Shown piece after piece: positions 17,968 to 25,982 of a stretch of DNA of 64,000 bases; the stretch's first letter is position 1, and each line of letters begins with the position of its first letter. Position numbers and translations under genes: made by a program. Source of the DNA: Sphingobium sp. HWE2-09 (lineage in GTDB: Bacteria > Pseudomonadota > Alphaproteobacteria > Sphingomonadales > Sphingomonadaceae); assembly GCF_035989265.1 (NCBI RefSeq), contig NZ_JAYKZX010000003.1:1736001-1800000 (forward strand). The letters are read 5' to 3'. Under the pieces are notes generated by a model. It made no database searches. It had not been told where the DNA came from and saw nothing but the letters and a program-made list of their open reading frames with translations.

Positions 17968-18480
17968 ATGAACCCGCGCCGCCTCCTCACCGCCCTTGCC
18001 CTGTTCCTGTCGGGCTGTACCGGCGCGCCGCAAAATTATCCCTCGCTCGCCAAGCGCCCGATCGAAAGCGCCCCGGTCGCAAAACTTAGCCCCCCGCCCG
18101 CGCCGGTCCCGGCCGACGCCGCCCTGTCGGCGGAAATCGCCAAATATGTCGGCCAGGCGGACAAGGGCGCCGCCGCTTTCGACGCCGCTTATGCGCGGGC
18201 GGACAGGGCCGTCGGCGCGGCGAAGGGCGCTTCGGTATCGAGCGACGCCTGGGTCGCGGCGCAAGTGGCGATCAGCGCGCTGGAATCCGCACGCAACGAT
18301 AGCGTGTCGGCGCTCGCCAGCCTGGATACGCTCTATGTCCAGCGCAGCAACGCCCTCGCCGATGGTAAGGCGGGTGGCGGACTTGAAGATATCGACGCGG
18401 CGCGCAGCGCGGCGCTTGGGCTGGTCGATCAGCAGAACGACCGGATCGACGCGATGAAGGGGCGGTTGCCGCAGCCTTGA
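17968..18480 (+). CDS. Putative lipoprotein, alanine-rich
   Basis: The 170-residue protein has a lipoprotein signal, with a basic start MNPRRLL, a hydrophobic run and the lipobox LFLSGC, so cysteine 18 is the likely lipidated residue. A proline-rich linker (SPPPAPVPADAA) is followed by a helical, alanine-rich domain without recognised family features. I use the ATG at 17968 because it places the arginines directly before the hydrophobic stretch; an in-frame ATG at 17959 adds three residues. Function is unknown; it probably sits at the outer membrane. Confidence 0.72.
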   Translation: MNPRRLLTALALFLSGCTGAPQNYPSLAKRPIESAPVAKLSPPPAPVPADAALSAEIAKYVGQADKGAAAFDAAYARADRAVGAAKGASVSSDAWVAAQVAISALESARNDSVSALASLDTLYVQRSNALADGKAGGGLEDIDAARSAALGLVDQQNDRIDAMKGRLPQP

Positions 18481-18515
18481 TGCGAGCGATGGGAGCGGCC
18501 GAAGTTGGGCTTATT

Positions 18516-18637
18516 CCCCCTCCCGCCAGCGGGAGGGGGTTAGGGGGTGGGCAAGCGCAAGGTCGTTTTTGCCCACCCTGCTGCGACTAACTCGCTTCGC
18601 GAGCAAGTCTCGCTGCCCCTCCCGCAGGCGGGAGGGG
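18516..18637. repeat. Pair of family F hairpins (CCCTCCCGC...GGGAGGG)
   Basis: Two short hairpins, at 18516-18539 and 18616-18637, share the CCCCTCCCGC-GCGGGAGGGG core. They frame a stretch with GGGTGGGCAA and its complement GCCCACCC, so the whole forms a larger imperfect palindrome. It occupies the gap between the lipoprotein and VOC genes. Confidence 0.75.
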
Positions 18638-18698
18638 CATGACTAGATTTCAAGCATCGACCATTCCCATAACCGCGCCATCATCCTACATCCAACCC

Positions 18699-19085
18699 AT
18701 GCGCGCCATTCATCATATCGCCCTCATCTGTTCCGACTATGACCGCTCGAAGGTCTTTTATCGCGACATACTGGGCCTGCCGGTCATCCGCGAAGTCTGG
18801 CGCGCCGAGCGGCAGTCGTGGAAGTGCGATCTGGATACGGGCAATGCGCAGATCGAACTTTTCTCCTTCCCCGATCCCCCTGCCCGGCCCAGCCGACCGG
18901 AGGCGTGCGGACTGCGCCACTTGGCCTTCATCGTTGAGGATATCGATACTGAGGTGGCGCGGTTGGATGCGGCGGGCGTCGTTTGCGAACCGATCCGGGT
19001 CGATGACTATACCGGCCAGCGCTTCACCTTCTTCGCCGACCCCGACGGTCTGCCGCTGGAACTGTACGAGCAGGCACCGGACTGA
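18699..19085 (+). CDS. VOC-family protein, glyoxalase-like
   Basis: The 128-residue protein has the paired beta-alpha-beta-beta-beta modules of the vicinal oxygen chelate superfamily. IHHIALICSDYDRSKVFYRD opens the first module and LRHLAFIVEDIDTEV the second. Metal ligands expected for this fold are the histidine of IHHIAL, the glutamate of QIELFSF, the histidine of LRHLAF and the glutamate of PLELYEQ. It resembles YaeR/SMU1112c-type proteins of uncertain substrate. The ATG at 18699 is chosen because the fold begins there; the upstream open frame runs through repeat sequence. Confidence 0.86.
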   Translation: MRAIHHIALICSDYDRSKVFYRDILGLPVIREVWRAERQSWKCDLDTGNAQIELFSFPDPPARPSRPEACGLRHLAFIVEDIDTEVARLDAAGVVCEPIRVDDYTGQRFTFFADPDGLPLELYEQAPD

Positions 19086-19086
19086 C

Positions 19087-20673
19087 CTATTTTGCGAAGC
19101 GCTTGAAGAAGCTGTCCGCATTCCATGTCGGCCGCTGCGCGCCGTTCGCCACCCGCAGCGTGACCGCCGTCACATAATCGTTCAGCTTCGCGCTTTCCGC
19201 GGGCATGACCGGCTGGTTCAGATCATCGAACGGCGAATGATAGATATTCGCCCGCCACGCCTTCTCCGTTTCCGCTTCCGGCGTACCCGCCTTGAACCCA
19301 TATTTGAAGAAGAGCGCGGGGATGCCTTCGCGGATGAAGGCATATTGGTCAGACCGGATGAAGACGTTGCGATCCGGGAAGGGATCGGGCGTGATCGGCA
19401 GGTTCATCTGCGCGCTCACCACCGCCGCATCCTTGCCAAGTGAGCTTTGGTCGTAGCCGATCGGCGTCACGCTGGTCAGCGGGAAGATCGGCAGAGCCAT
19501 ATCGAAATTGAGGTCGGCGACGATGCTGGACTGCGGCACGGTCGGGCGGCGGGCGAAATAGCGCGCGCCGAGCAGTCCTTTCTCCTCCGCCGTGACGATG
19601 GCGAAGAGGATGGAGCGTTTGGGCTTCACCTTGCTGGCTTTGAGCGCACGCGCGATTTCCAGCAGGCTGGCGACGCCCGACGCATTGTCGAACGCGCCAT
19701 TGTAGATGGCGTCGCCCTTGATCGGCGTGCCGACGCCATAGCCGTCGAGATGCGCCGACAGGACCACATATTCGGGCCGCAGCTTCGGATCGCTGCCGGG
19801 CAGGACCGCGACGAGGTTGGGCGATGACAGGTCGCGGTGCTGGGCGGCGACCTGCGCCTTGAAACGCAGGGCGAGCGGGAAGCTGGCGACCGGCGCGGAC
19901 GCATCCGCCGCCGCCGCGATCGCGGTGAAATCCTGACCGGTGCCTGCGAAGAATTGCGCGGACTTGGCAGGGTCGAACTGCGCGCCCAGGAAAGGCGTCT
20001 GCGTTTCGCGCAGGGCGGCGTCGGCATAATAGAGCGCGGGCGCGCCCGCCAAGGCGATACGCCGGGTCCAGGGTATCTCCACTTGCTTGGGCGTCACCAG
20101 GGTGATGAGGCCGAGCGCGCCCTGCTCCGCCAGCCAATGCGCCCGTTCCGACCGGGCATGGGATTTGAGCGCGCCAGCAATGTCGGCCGGTCCGCCCGAC
20201 AGGACGACGACGATCTTCCCTTTCAGGTCCAGGCCCGCAAAATCATCATGCCCGACTTCAGGCAGGTGCAGGCCGTAACCGGCAAAGACCATCGGCGCGT
20301 CGATAGTATCTGGGACCGGACCGCCGCTGCCCGAAAAGATGAGGTCGCCCGGCACGGCCAGCGCCGTTTCCCCCTGCGGTCCCACCAGCGCCGCGCGGCT
20401 GCGGTCGGACTGGACCACCTGTTCGACGAAAGCGACCGGCTGCTTGTAGCCGTCGATCCCGGCGGGTTTCAGACCCAGCGCCTTGAACTGCGCGATGACG
20501 TAATCGGCGGCGCGATCATAGCCGGGCGTGCCGGTGCCCCGCCCCTCCATGCCATCATTCGCCAGCGCCTGCACATGCGCCCACCAGCGCGCGCCCGCAT
20601 CGCCCGGCTCCGCCGCATGGGCGGTGGCTGCGATCATCGACAGGAGGGGAAGGGCAAGGAGGGGAAGGCGCAT
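19087..20673 (-). CDS. Secreted M28-family metallopeptidase
   Basis: The 528-residue protein begins with a signal peptide ending near AATAHAA, so it is exported. A protease-associated insert (about 130-230) precedes a zinc peptidase domain. That domain shows the expected ligands in order: LSAHLDGYG, the bridging aspartate in GAFDNASGVASL, the catalytic glutamates in VTAEEKGLLGARYF, NFDMALP, and a final histidine in IYHSPFDDL. It probably removes N-terminal amino acids from peptides outside the cytoplasm. Its stop lies one base from that of the converging VOC gene. Confidence 0.9.
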   Translation of the reverse strand: MRLPLLALPLLSMIAATAHAAEPGDAGARWWAHVQALANDGMEGRGTGTPGYDRAADYVIAQFKALGLKPAGIDGYKQPVAFVEQVVQSDRSRAALVGPQGETALAVPGDLIFSGSGGPVPDTIDAPMVFAGYGLHLPEVGHDDFAGLDLKGKIVVVLSGGPADIAGALKSHARSERAHWLAEQGALGLITLVTPKQVEIPWTRRIALAGAPALYYADAALRETQTPFLGAQFDPAKSAQFFAGTGQDFTAIAAAADASAPVASFPLALRFKAQVAAQHRDLSSPNLVAVLPGSDPKLRPEYVVLSAHLDGYGVGTPIKGDAIYNGAFDNASGVASLLEIARALKASKVKPKRSILFAIVTAEEKGLLGARYFARRPTVPQSSIVADLNFDMALPIFPLTSVTPIGYDQSSLGKDAAVVSAQMNLPITPDPFPDRNVFIRSDQYAFIREGIPALFFKYGFKAGTPEAETEKAWRANIYHSPFDDLNQPVMPAESAKLNDYVTAVTLRVANGAQRPTWNADSFFKRFAK

Positions 20674-20757
20674 CGAGAAGGGGACTCCGCAATTTCAAGA
20701 GGCTATCATGCCTGAACCGGTCCGACGAACAAGGGGCTTGGAACCGCCATCGACCAT

Positions 20758-20779
20758 GTGTATTATCGTAACAATACAC
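20758..20779 (+). promoter_or_regulatory. 22-bp dyad operator candidate (copy 1)
   Basis: An inverted repeat with 7-base arms, GTGTATT and AATACAC, and an 8-base centre ends 15 bases before the first DUF2807 start. It shares TGTATTATC on the left and ATACA on the right, at identical spacing, with the dyad at 40372-40393, implying one regulator for both genes. Confidence 0.55.
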
Positions 20780-20794
20780 ATGCAGGAGAGTGCG

Positions 20795-21547
20795 ATGTCC
20801 CGTCCCCTTCCCTTTTTCACGCTGCTGTCGGGCGCGGCGTTGATGGCCCTGTCGGTATCCGGCTGTTCGCGCACGAGCGATTCGCCTGCCACCGATGGAC
20901 CTGCCCAGACCGCGCAGGACTGGTCGGCGCTCAAGGATTTCGACGCCATCGACGCGACCGAGCCGGACGATGTCGTCGTCACCATCGGCAACGGCTTTGC
21001 GGTCAAGGCCGAGGGGGACGCCAAGGCGATCGCCAACCTCGACATCCGGGTGAAGGGCGACACGCTGATCATCGGCCGCAAAGGCAAGATGGACTGGAAC
21101 TGGGGCAATGACGGCAGCAAGGGCGCAACCGTGCGCATTACGATGCCCGCGATCAAGGCCGCCACTCTCACCGGTTCGGGCAATCTGGACCTGGACCGGG
21201 CGGCGGGCGACAGCCTGGACCTGTCCCTGACCGGCGTGGGCGATGTGCGGATCGGCACGGCGACGCTCGCATCGCTGAGTGCCGACATAACCGGCACGGG
21301 ATCGATCAAGATCGCGGGCACCGCCGATCGCGCCACATTGTCCATCACCGGCACGGGCGATATCGACGGGGAAGCGTTGAAGGTCGGGACGGCCGACCTG
21401 TCGGTACTGGGCACGGGTGACATCGACATTGCCTCCGACGGGAAGGTCGCTATCAGCATTACCGGGCCGGGCGACGTGACGGTGAAGGGCAAAGCGCAAT
21501 GCACGACCAGCGGAACAGGACCGGGCGAGGCGCGCTGCGCGCCCTGA
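20795..21547 (+). CDS. DUF2807 (head-GIN-like) lipoprotein
   Basis: The 250-residue protein has a lipoprotein signal with the lipobox LSVSGCS near residue 21. From about residue 45 a beta-helix domain of the DUF2807 type is made of repeating strands. Turns such as TGSGNLDLD, TGVGDVRIG, TGTGSIKIAG, TGTGDIDGE and LGTGDIDIA recur about every 20 residues. The family is named after adhesin head domains, but its role in proteobacteria is unknown. GGAGAG lies ahead of the ATG. The downstream paralogue starts inside its last 49 bases. Confidence 0.82.
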   Translation: MSRPLPFFTLLSGAALMALSVSGCSRTSDSPATDGPAQTAQDWSALKDFDAIDATEPDDVVVTIGNGFAVKAEGDAKAIANLDIRVKGDTLIIGRKGKMDWNWGNDGSKGATVRITMPAIKAATLTGSGNLDLDRAAGDSLDLSLTGVGDVRIGTATLASLSADITGTGSIKIAGTADRATLSITGTGDIDGEALKVGTADLSVLGTGDIDIASDGKVAISITGPGDVTVKGKAQCTTSGTGPGEARCAP

Positions 21548-22221
21548 CGATAACGGCGCTGTGCATCGCTACACCTGCCGGTGCGGCGACGCGCGGTTTT
21601 ACCATCACCAGCTTCGATGCGATTCGGGTGGATGCGCCAGTGACGGTCGTGCTGACCACCGGGGCGGGCGCATCGGCGCGGGCGGATGGCGATCAGGGCG
21701 CGCTCGACCGGCTGAAGGTCGATGTGTCCGGTCGCCTGCTCATCATCAGCATGACCCGGCCGCAACCGGGCGAAAAAAGCGGCGGCGCGGCGAGATTGCG
21801 CCTGTCCACCGGCATGATCGACCGCATCTTGCTGACCGGTGGCGGGTCGGTGTCGGTCGATCGGATGAAGGGATTGCAGGGACAGATCGTGCTGGGCGGC
21901 AATGGCGACGTCAGTGTCGGCGCGGTGCAACTGGACCGGATCGACCTGATGCTGTCGGGCGGCGGCCGGGTAACGCTGGCGGGGCGCGCGGGCGTCGCCA
22001 ATATCTGGGTGAACGGACCGGGCGCGCTGTCCGCCGAACCGCTGATCGTGCGGCAGGCGACGATCGGCAATGAAGGGCCGGGCAGCATTGCACTCACCGC
22101 CGATGTGGCCGCGAAAATCACGACATCGGGATCGGGCGACGTGACCATCACCGGCAAGGCGGCCTGCACCGTCGACAATCGCGGCACCGGCCGGGTGCGG
22201 TGCGGCGCCGAGGATTATTGA
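21499..22221 (+). CDS. DUF2807 protein, exported paralogue
   Basis: The 240-residue protein has a Sec signal peptide (arginines, then ALTITALCIATPAGAA) and a DUF2807 beta-helix with repeating LTGGGSVSVD, LGGNGDVSVG and TSGSGDVTITG strands. It lacks a lipobox, so it is probably soluble in the periplasm or secreted, unlike its lipidated neighbour. The start overlaps the end of the upstream gene by 49 bases. No later ATG keeps the signal peptide, so the overlap appears genuine and suggests coupled translation. Function unknown. Confidence 0.8.
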   Translation: MHDQRNRTGRGALRALTITALCIATPAGAATRGFTITSFDAIRVDAPVTVVLTTGAGASARADGDQGALDRLKVDVSGRLLIISMTRPQPGEKSGGAARLRLSTGMIDRILLTGGGSVSVDRMKGLQGQIVLGGNGDVSVGAVQLDRIDLMLSGGGRVTLAGRAGVANIWVNGPGALSAEPLIVRQATIGNEGPGSIALTADVAAKITTSGSGDVTITGKAACTVDNRGTGRVRCGAEDY

Positions 22222-22325
22222 ACGGATAGCGTGCCTTCAGCGCATGAAGGGCCAGCCGTACTTATCGAAAACTTTACCAGAGCGCCGCTAGACAGGCCGG
22301 ACATATCCATAGCAGGCTGTCTTCC

Positions 22326-23597
22326 ATGCGCTTTTCCTTTGCCCTGCCGCTTTTCGTCGCACTCGCGCTGCCGCAACCGGCCTGGGCGCAGATCGCCGTC
22401 GCCGATAGCGGCGATACCGGATGGATGATCCTGTGCGCGCTGCTGGTGCTGCTGGCGGCGCTGCCGGGGCTGGCGCTGCGCCATGCGGGGCAAGTCAATG
22501 TGCGTAATGCCTTGTCGGCGAGCGTACAGGGTATCGCGGTCGTTGCGGTCGCCGCGCTGACCTGGGCGATTGCGGGCTATAGCGTCGCTTATGCGCCGGG
22601 CAGCGCCTGGCTGGGCGGCACGGCCAATCTGATGCTCGCCAATCTGGGCCAGCTTCGCGACGGGCTGACCGTACCCGAATCGGCGTTCGTGCTGTTCCAG
22701 TTGGCGATCGCCCTGCTCGCCGCCAGCCTGCTGGTCGGCGCGGTGGCGGAGCGGACGCGGATCGGCTGGTGGCTGGGCTTCACGCCGCTATGGATCATGA
22801 TGGTCTATGCGCCGGTCGTCCATGCCGTCTGGGGCGGCGGCTGGCTCGCGGACCTGGGCGTCATGGATTTTGCCGGTGGGTTGGTGTTGCACGCGACGGC
22901 GGGCTTTTCCGCCCTGGCGCTGGCCCTGATCGCAGGCGCGCGACGCGAACCGTCCGATCCGGGCCACGCGCCATTGCTCAGCCTGGCGGGCGGTGCGCTG
23001 CTGTGGGTCGGCCTGTCGGGCGTCGTGGGCGGATGGGCACTGGGCGCGACGGACGATGCCGCGACCGCCATCCTCAATCATCTCTTCGCCGCTTGCACAG
23101 GGGCGCTTGGCTGGGCATTGCTCGACCGCATAGTGAGCGGCCGGTCCAGCGCGACCGGCATTCTGTCCGGCGCGCTGGCGGGCATCGCTGCGATATCCGC
23201 CTGCGCCGCGCTGGTCGGCACCGGCGGCGCGATGCTGATCGGCGTGATCGCCGCCTTCATCGCCCGCATCGGCGCTGGCATCCTGTCCGGCCGGGTGGAC
23301 GATAGCGCGGGCGTGTTTGCCATTCACGGACTGGGCGGCCTGACCGGCATCATGCTGCTGCCGATCTTCGTCCTGCCGCTGATGGGCGGAGTCGGGTTCG
23401 ATGCGAATATCTCGGTCGGCGGCGCATTGACGGCGCAGGCGATCGGCTTGGTCGTCGTGGCATTGTGGGCGATGGTCGGCAGCGCGATCGCCGCGCTGAT
23501 CGTGTCGATCGTCATCCCCATGCGCGTTGCGCCGCAAGTGGAGGCGGACGGCCTGGACGCCGACCAGCACGGCCAGCAAAGCTGGGATTTCCGGTAA
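22326..23597 (+). CDS. Ammonium transporter of the Amt family
   Basis: The 423-residue protein has a cleavable-looking N-terminal hydrophobic segment followed by about eleven membrane helices, as in Amt proteins. The conserved DFAGGLVLHATAG block holds the pore aspartate and first histidine, and FAIHGLGGLTGIM holds the second histidine of the pore pair. No glnK lies next to it, which is unusual since glnK and amtB are often adjacent. A glycosyltransferase gene follows after only five bases, so the two may be co-transcribed despite unrelated roles. Confidence 0.88.
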   Translation: MRFSFALPLFVALALPQPAWAQIAVADSGDTGWMILCALLVLLAALPGLALRHAGQVNVRNALSASVQGIAVVAVAALTWAIAGYSVAYAPGSAWLGGTANLMLANLGQLRDGLTVPESAFVLFQLAIALLAASLLVGAVAERTRIGWWLGFTPLWIMMVYAPVVHAVWGGGWLADLGVMDFAGGLVLHATAGFSALALALIAGARREPSDPGHAPLLSLAGGALLWVGLSGVVGGWALGATDDAATAILNHLFAACTGALGWALLDRIVSGRSSATGILSGALAGIAAISACAALVGTGGAMLIGVIAAFIARIGAGILSGRVDDSAGVFAIHGLGGLTGIMLLPIFVLPLMGGVGFDANISVGGALTAQAIGLVVVALWAMVGSAIAALIVSIVIPMRVAPQVEADGLDADQHGQQSWDFR

Positions 23598-23602
23598 AGC
23601 CC

Positions 23603-24463
23603 ATGACGGTCGCTCCCTCTTGCGTCGCTGTCGCCATCTTCGCCCATCAGGAAGAGCGCCGGATCGGCGCCTGCCTGGCGTCGCTGCCGCTCGACCGGGC
23701 GGACACGAATTTCCATGTGCTGGTGAACGGCACGACCGACGCCACGGTCGCGCGAGCGCGGGAGGCCGCGGGCGGCAGGGCCAATGTGATCGTCCACGAC
23801 ATCGCGGCGGGCGGCAAGTCGCGGACCTGGAACCATATGGTCCATGACTTGCTGACCGGATCGGAAGAGGCCGTCATCTTCATGGATGGCGATGCGCAGA
23901 TCGTCGCCGGGTCGATCGATGCGCTGGTCGCCGATCTGGCCGCCCATCCCCACGCCAACGCCGCGTCGGGCATGCCGATGAACGGTCGGATGGCCGCCTT
24001 CTATCGCGGCACGCTGCATAGCGAAGGTGGGTTGTTCGGCGATCTTTATGCGTTGTCGGGCCGCTTCCTGTCGGACATCCGGGCGCATGGCCTGCGCCTG
24101 CCCGACGACCTGATCGGTGACGATGGACTTGTCGCGGCCTGGGCGCATAACAGCCTGCAAAAGGATATCGCCTGGGATCTGGCGCGCGTGGTGCCGTGCG
24201 ACAAGGCCGGATTCCTGTGCGAACAGGTCAGCCTGGCCCGACCCCAGACCTGGCACATGCATTATAAGCGGCTGATCAACTATTCGGTGCGTTTCTACCA
24301 GAACCGGATCGTGTCGGACATCATGACGCGTGAGGGGCCGGTCGGCCTCCCCGCACGCCTTGCCACGCTCTATCCGCAATGGCTGCCGCGCTTCCGCCCG
24401 CGCCCCGGCCCCACGGGCTGGTTCGACCGCAAGGCGCTTAAGCGAATGCGTGCCGGCTCTTAA
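23603..24463 (+). CDS. Family 2 glycosyltransferase
   Basis: The 286-residue protein has a GT-A fold. It opens with VAVAIFAHQEERRIGACL, the nucleotide-sugar binding strand, and has the metal-binding block VIFMDGDAQI near residue 93. The segment LIGDDGLVAAW supplies the acceptor-side acidic residues. There is no transmembrane segment, so it acts in the cytoplasm or at the inner face. The substrate is unknown. I use the ATG at 23603, five bases after the transporter gene; an upstream in-frame start lies within that gene. Confidence 0.82.
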   Translation: MTVAPSCVAVAIFAHQEERRIGACLASLPLDRADTNFHVLVNGTTDATVARAREAAGGRANVIVHDIAAGGKSRTWNHMVHDLLTGSEEAVIFMDGDAQIVAGSIDALVADLAAHPHANAASGMPMNGRMAAFYRGTLHSEGGLFGDLYALSGRFLSDIRAHGLRLPDDLIGDDGLVAAWAHNSLQKDIAWDLARVVPCDKAGFLCEQVSLARPQTWHMHYKRLINYSVRFYQNRIVSDIMTREGPVGLPARLATLYPQWLPRFRPRPGPTGWFDRKALKRMRAGS

Positions 24464-24477
24464 CGTTCATGTTGTTC

Positions 24478-24520
24478 GCATTCTGCGAGCCGTCGGCTGT
24501 GCCAGCCGACTTCAGAATGC
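24478..24520. terminator. Nested hairpin between convergent genes
   Basis: Outer arms GCATTCTG and CAGAATGC enclose inner arms GTCGGCTG and CAGCCGAC around a 3-base loop. The structure ends exactly where the MHS transporter's stop codon begins, and 15 bases after the glycosyltransferase stop, so it probably terminates both. It lacks a T tract. Confidence 0.6.
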
Positions 24521-25855
24521 TCAGCGATCGCGGCCAGCCAGTTCCTTGTTCACGAACAGGGCGACCCCCGTCACCACCGCGCCCGAAAGCAGGTAGATGC
24601 CCGACGCGGCCAGACCAAACTCGGCCGACACGAACAGAGCGACGAGCGGCGCAAAGCCTGCGCCCACCAGCCAGGCGAGATCCGACGTCAGCGCCGACCC
24701 GGTATAGCGGGTCGCGGTGCGGAAATTCGACGCCACGATGCCCGACGACTGGCCGAAGCTGAGGCCCAGCAGGATGAAGCCCAGCACCATGAAGGCGACT
24801 TCACCCAGATCGCCGCCATTCAACAGCAGCGGCGCGGCGACCGCGAAGATGGCGATGCCGACGGCCGACCAGCCGATCAGCGTCCGGCGGCCCACCATGT
24901 CGGCGACAAAGCCCGACACGATGATCGCCAGCACGCCAACGAACGCGCCGATCACCTCGATCATCAGGAAGCGTTCGAGCGGCTGGTCGGTGTAGAGCGC
25001 GATCCACGACAGCGGGAACACGGTGACCATGTGGAACAGCGCAAAGCTGGCCATCGGCGCGAACGCGCCGATGACGATGTTGCGCCCTTCGCTGCGGACG
25101 GTTTCAACGACCGGCGACGGCTGTAGTTCGCGCGACAGGAACAGCCGTTCGAATTCATGCGTCACCACGATGCGCAGGCGCGCGAACAGCGCCACGACGT
25201 TGATCGCGAAGGCGACGAAGAAGGGATAGCGCCAGCCCCAGTCGAGGAAGTCGGCGGTCGAGAGCGTATTGAGGAAGAAGGCAAACAGGCCCGCCGTCAC
25301 CATCAACGCCAGCGGTGCGCCCAGCTGCGGCATCATCGCATACCAGCCGCGCTTGTTCTTGGGCGCGTTGAGCGACAGCAACGAAGCCAGACCGTCCCAT
25401 GTACCGCCCAGCGCCACGCCCTGCCCCGCGCGGAACAGCGCCAGCAGGATCGCGGCCCAGTGGCCGATCGTGTCATATCCAGGCAGGAAGGCGATGGCTG
25501 CCGTCGATCCGCCCAGCAGGAACAGCGCGATGGTCAGCTTGACGCCGCGACCATAAGCGCGATCGACTGCCATGAAGATGAAAGAGCCGATCGGACGCGT
25601 GATGAACGCCAGCGCGAAGATCGCAAAGGACCAGAGAGTGCCCGCCAGTGGCGACAGATAAGGGAAGATATGCGCCGGGAAGACGATGCACGACGCGATC
25701 GCATAGACGAAGAAGTCGAAGAACTCCGATGTCCGGCCGATGATGACGCCGATCGCGATCTCGCCGGGCGCGACCTTCTTTTGACCCTGCGCGTGCAGCT
25801 GGCGCACGTCGCGCTCCGCCTGGGTCGAGTTGGGCGTGGTCGTCGCGGAAGTCAT
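24521..25855 (-). CDS. MHS-type major facilitator (metabolite:proton symporter)
   Basis: The 444-residue protein has twelve predicted helices and motifs of the metabolite/H+ symporter branch of the MFS. These include GRTSEFFDFFVYAIASCIVFPA in helix 1 (two overlapping parts), RPIGSFIFMAVDRAYGR in the loop after helix 2, and GWRYPFFVAFAINV in the middle. Substrates of this group include organic acids, betaines and dicarboxylates; none can be singled out. The ATG at 25855 is preferred over an upstream start because the charged cytoplasmic tail then has normal length. It is divergent from cyoA. Confidence 0.86.
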   Translation of the reverse strand: MTSATTTPNSTQAERDVRQLHAQGQKKVAPGEIAIGVIIGRTSEFFDFFVYAIASCIVFPAHIFPYLSPLAGTLWSFAIFALAFITRPIGSFIFMAVDRAYGRGVKLTIALFLLGGSTAAIAFLPGYDTIGHWAAILLALFRAGQGVALGGTWDGLASLLSLNAPKNKRGWYAMMPQLGAPLALMVTAGLFAFFLNTLSTADFLDWGWRYPFFVAFAINVVALFARLRIVVTHEFERLFLSRELQPSPVVETVRSEGRNIVIGAFAPMASFALFHMVTVFPLSWIALYTDQPLERFLMIEVIGAFVGVLAIIVSGFVADMVGRRTLIGWSAVGIAIFAVAAPLLLNGGDLGEVAFMVLGFILLGLSFGQSSGIVASNFRTATRYTGSALTSDLAWLVGAGFAPLVALFVSAEFGLAASGIYLLSGAVVTGVALFVNKELAGRDR

Positions 25856-25982
25856 GGGGTAAAACGGACCTTCATGCTGCGGGAACGATCCGCGCCGCAC
25901 TTCGTTGCGCGACGAATCACCCCGGGGGTTATTTAGGCCATGCCCTATTTTGCACCTGCGCAGGGATAGGACAAAAGGTCCA

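Noticed and set aside
18516..18637. A possible CRISPR-like repeat pair
   Set aside because: Only two units, each a self-complementary GC hairpin, without regular spacers or cas genes.
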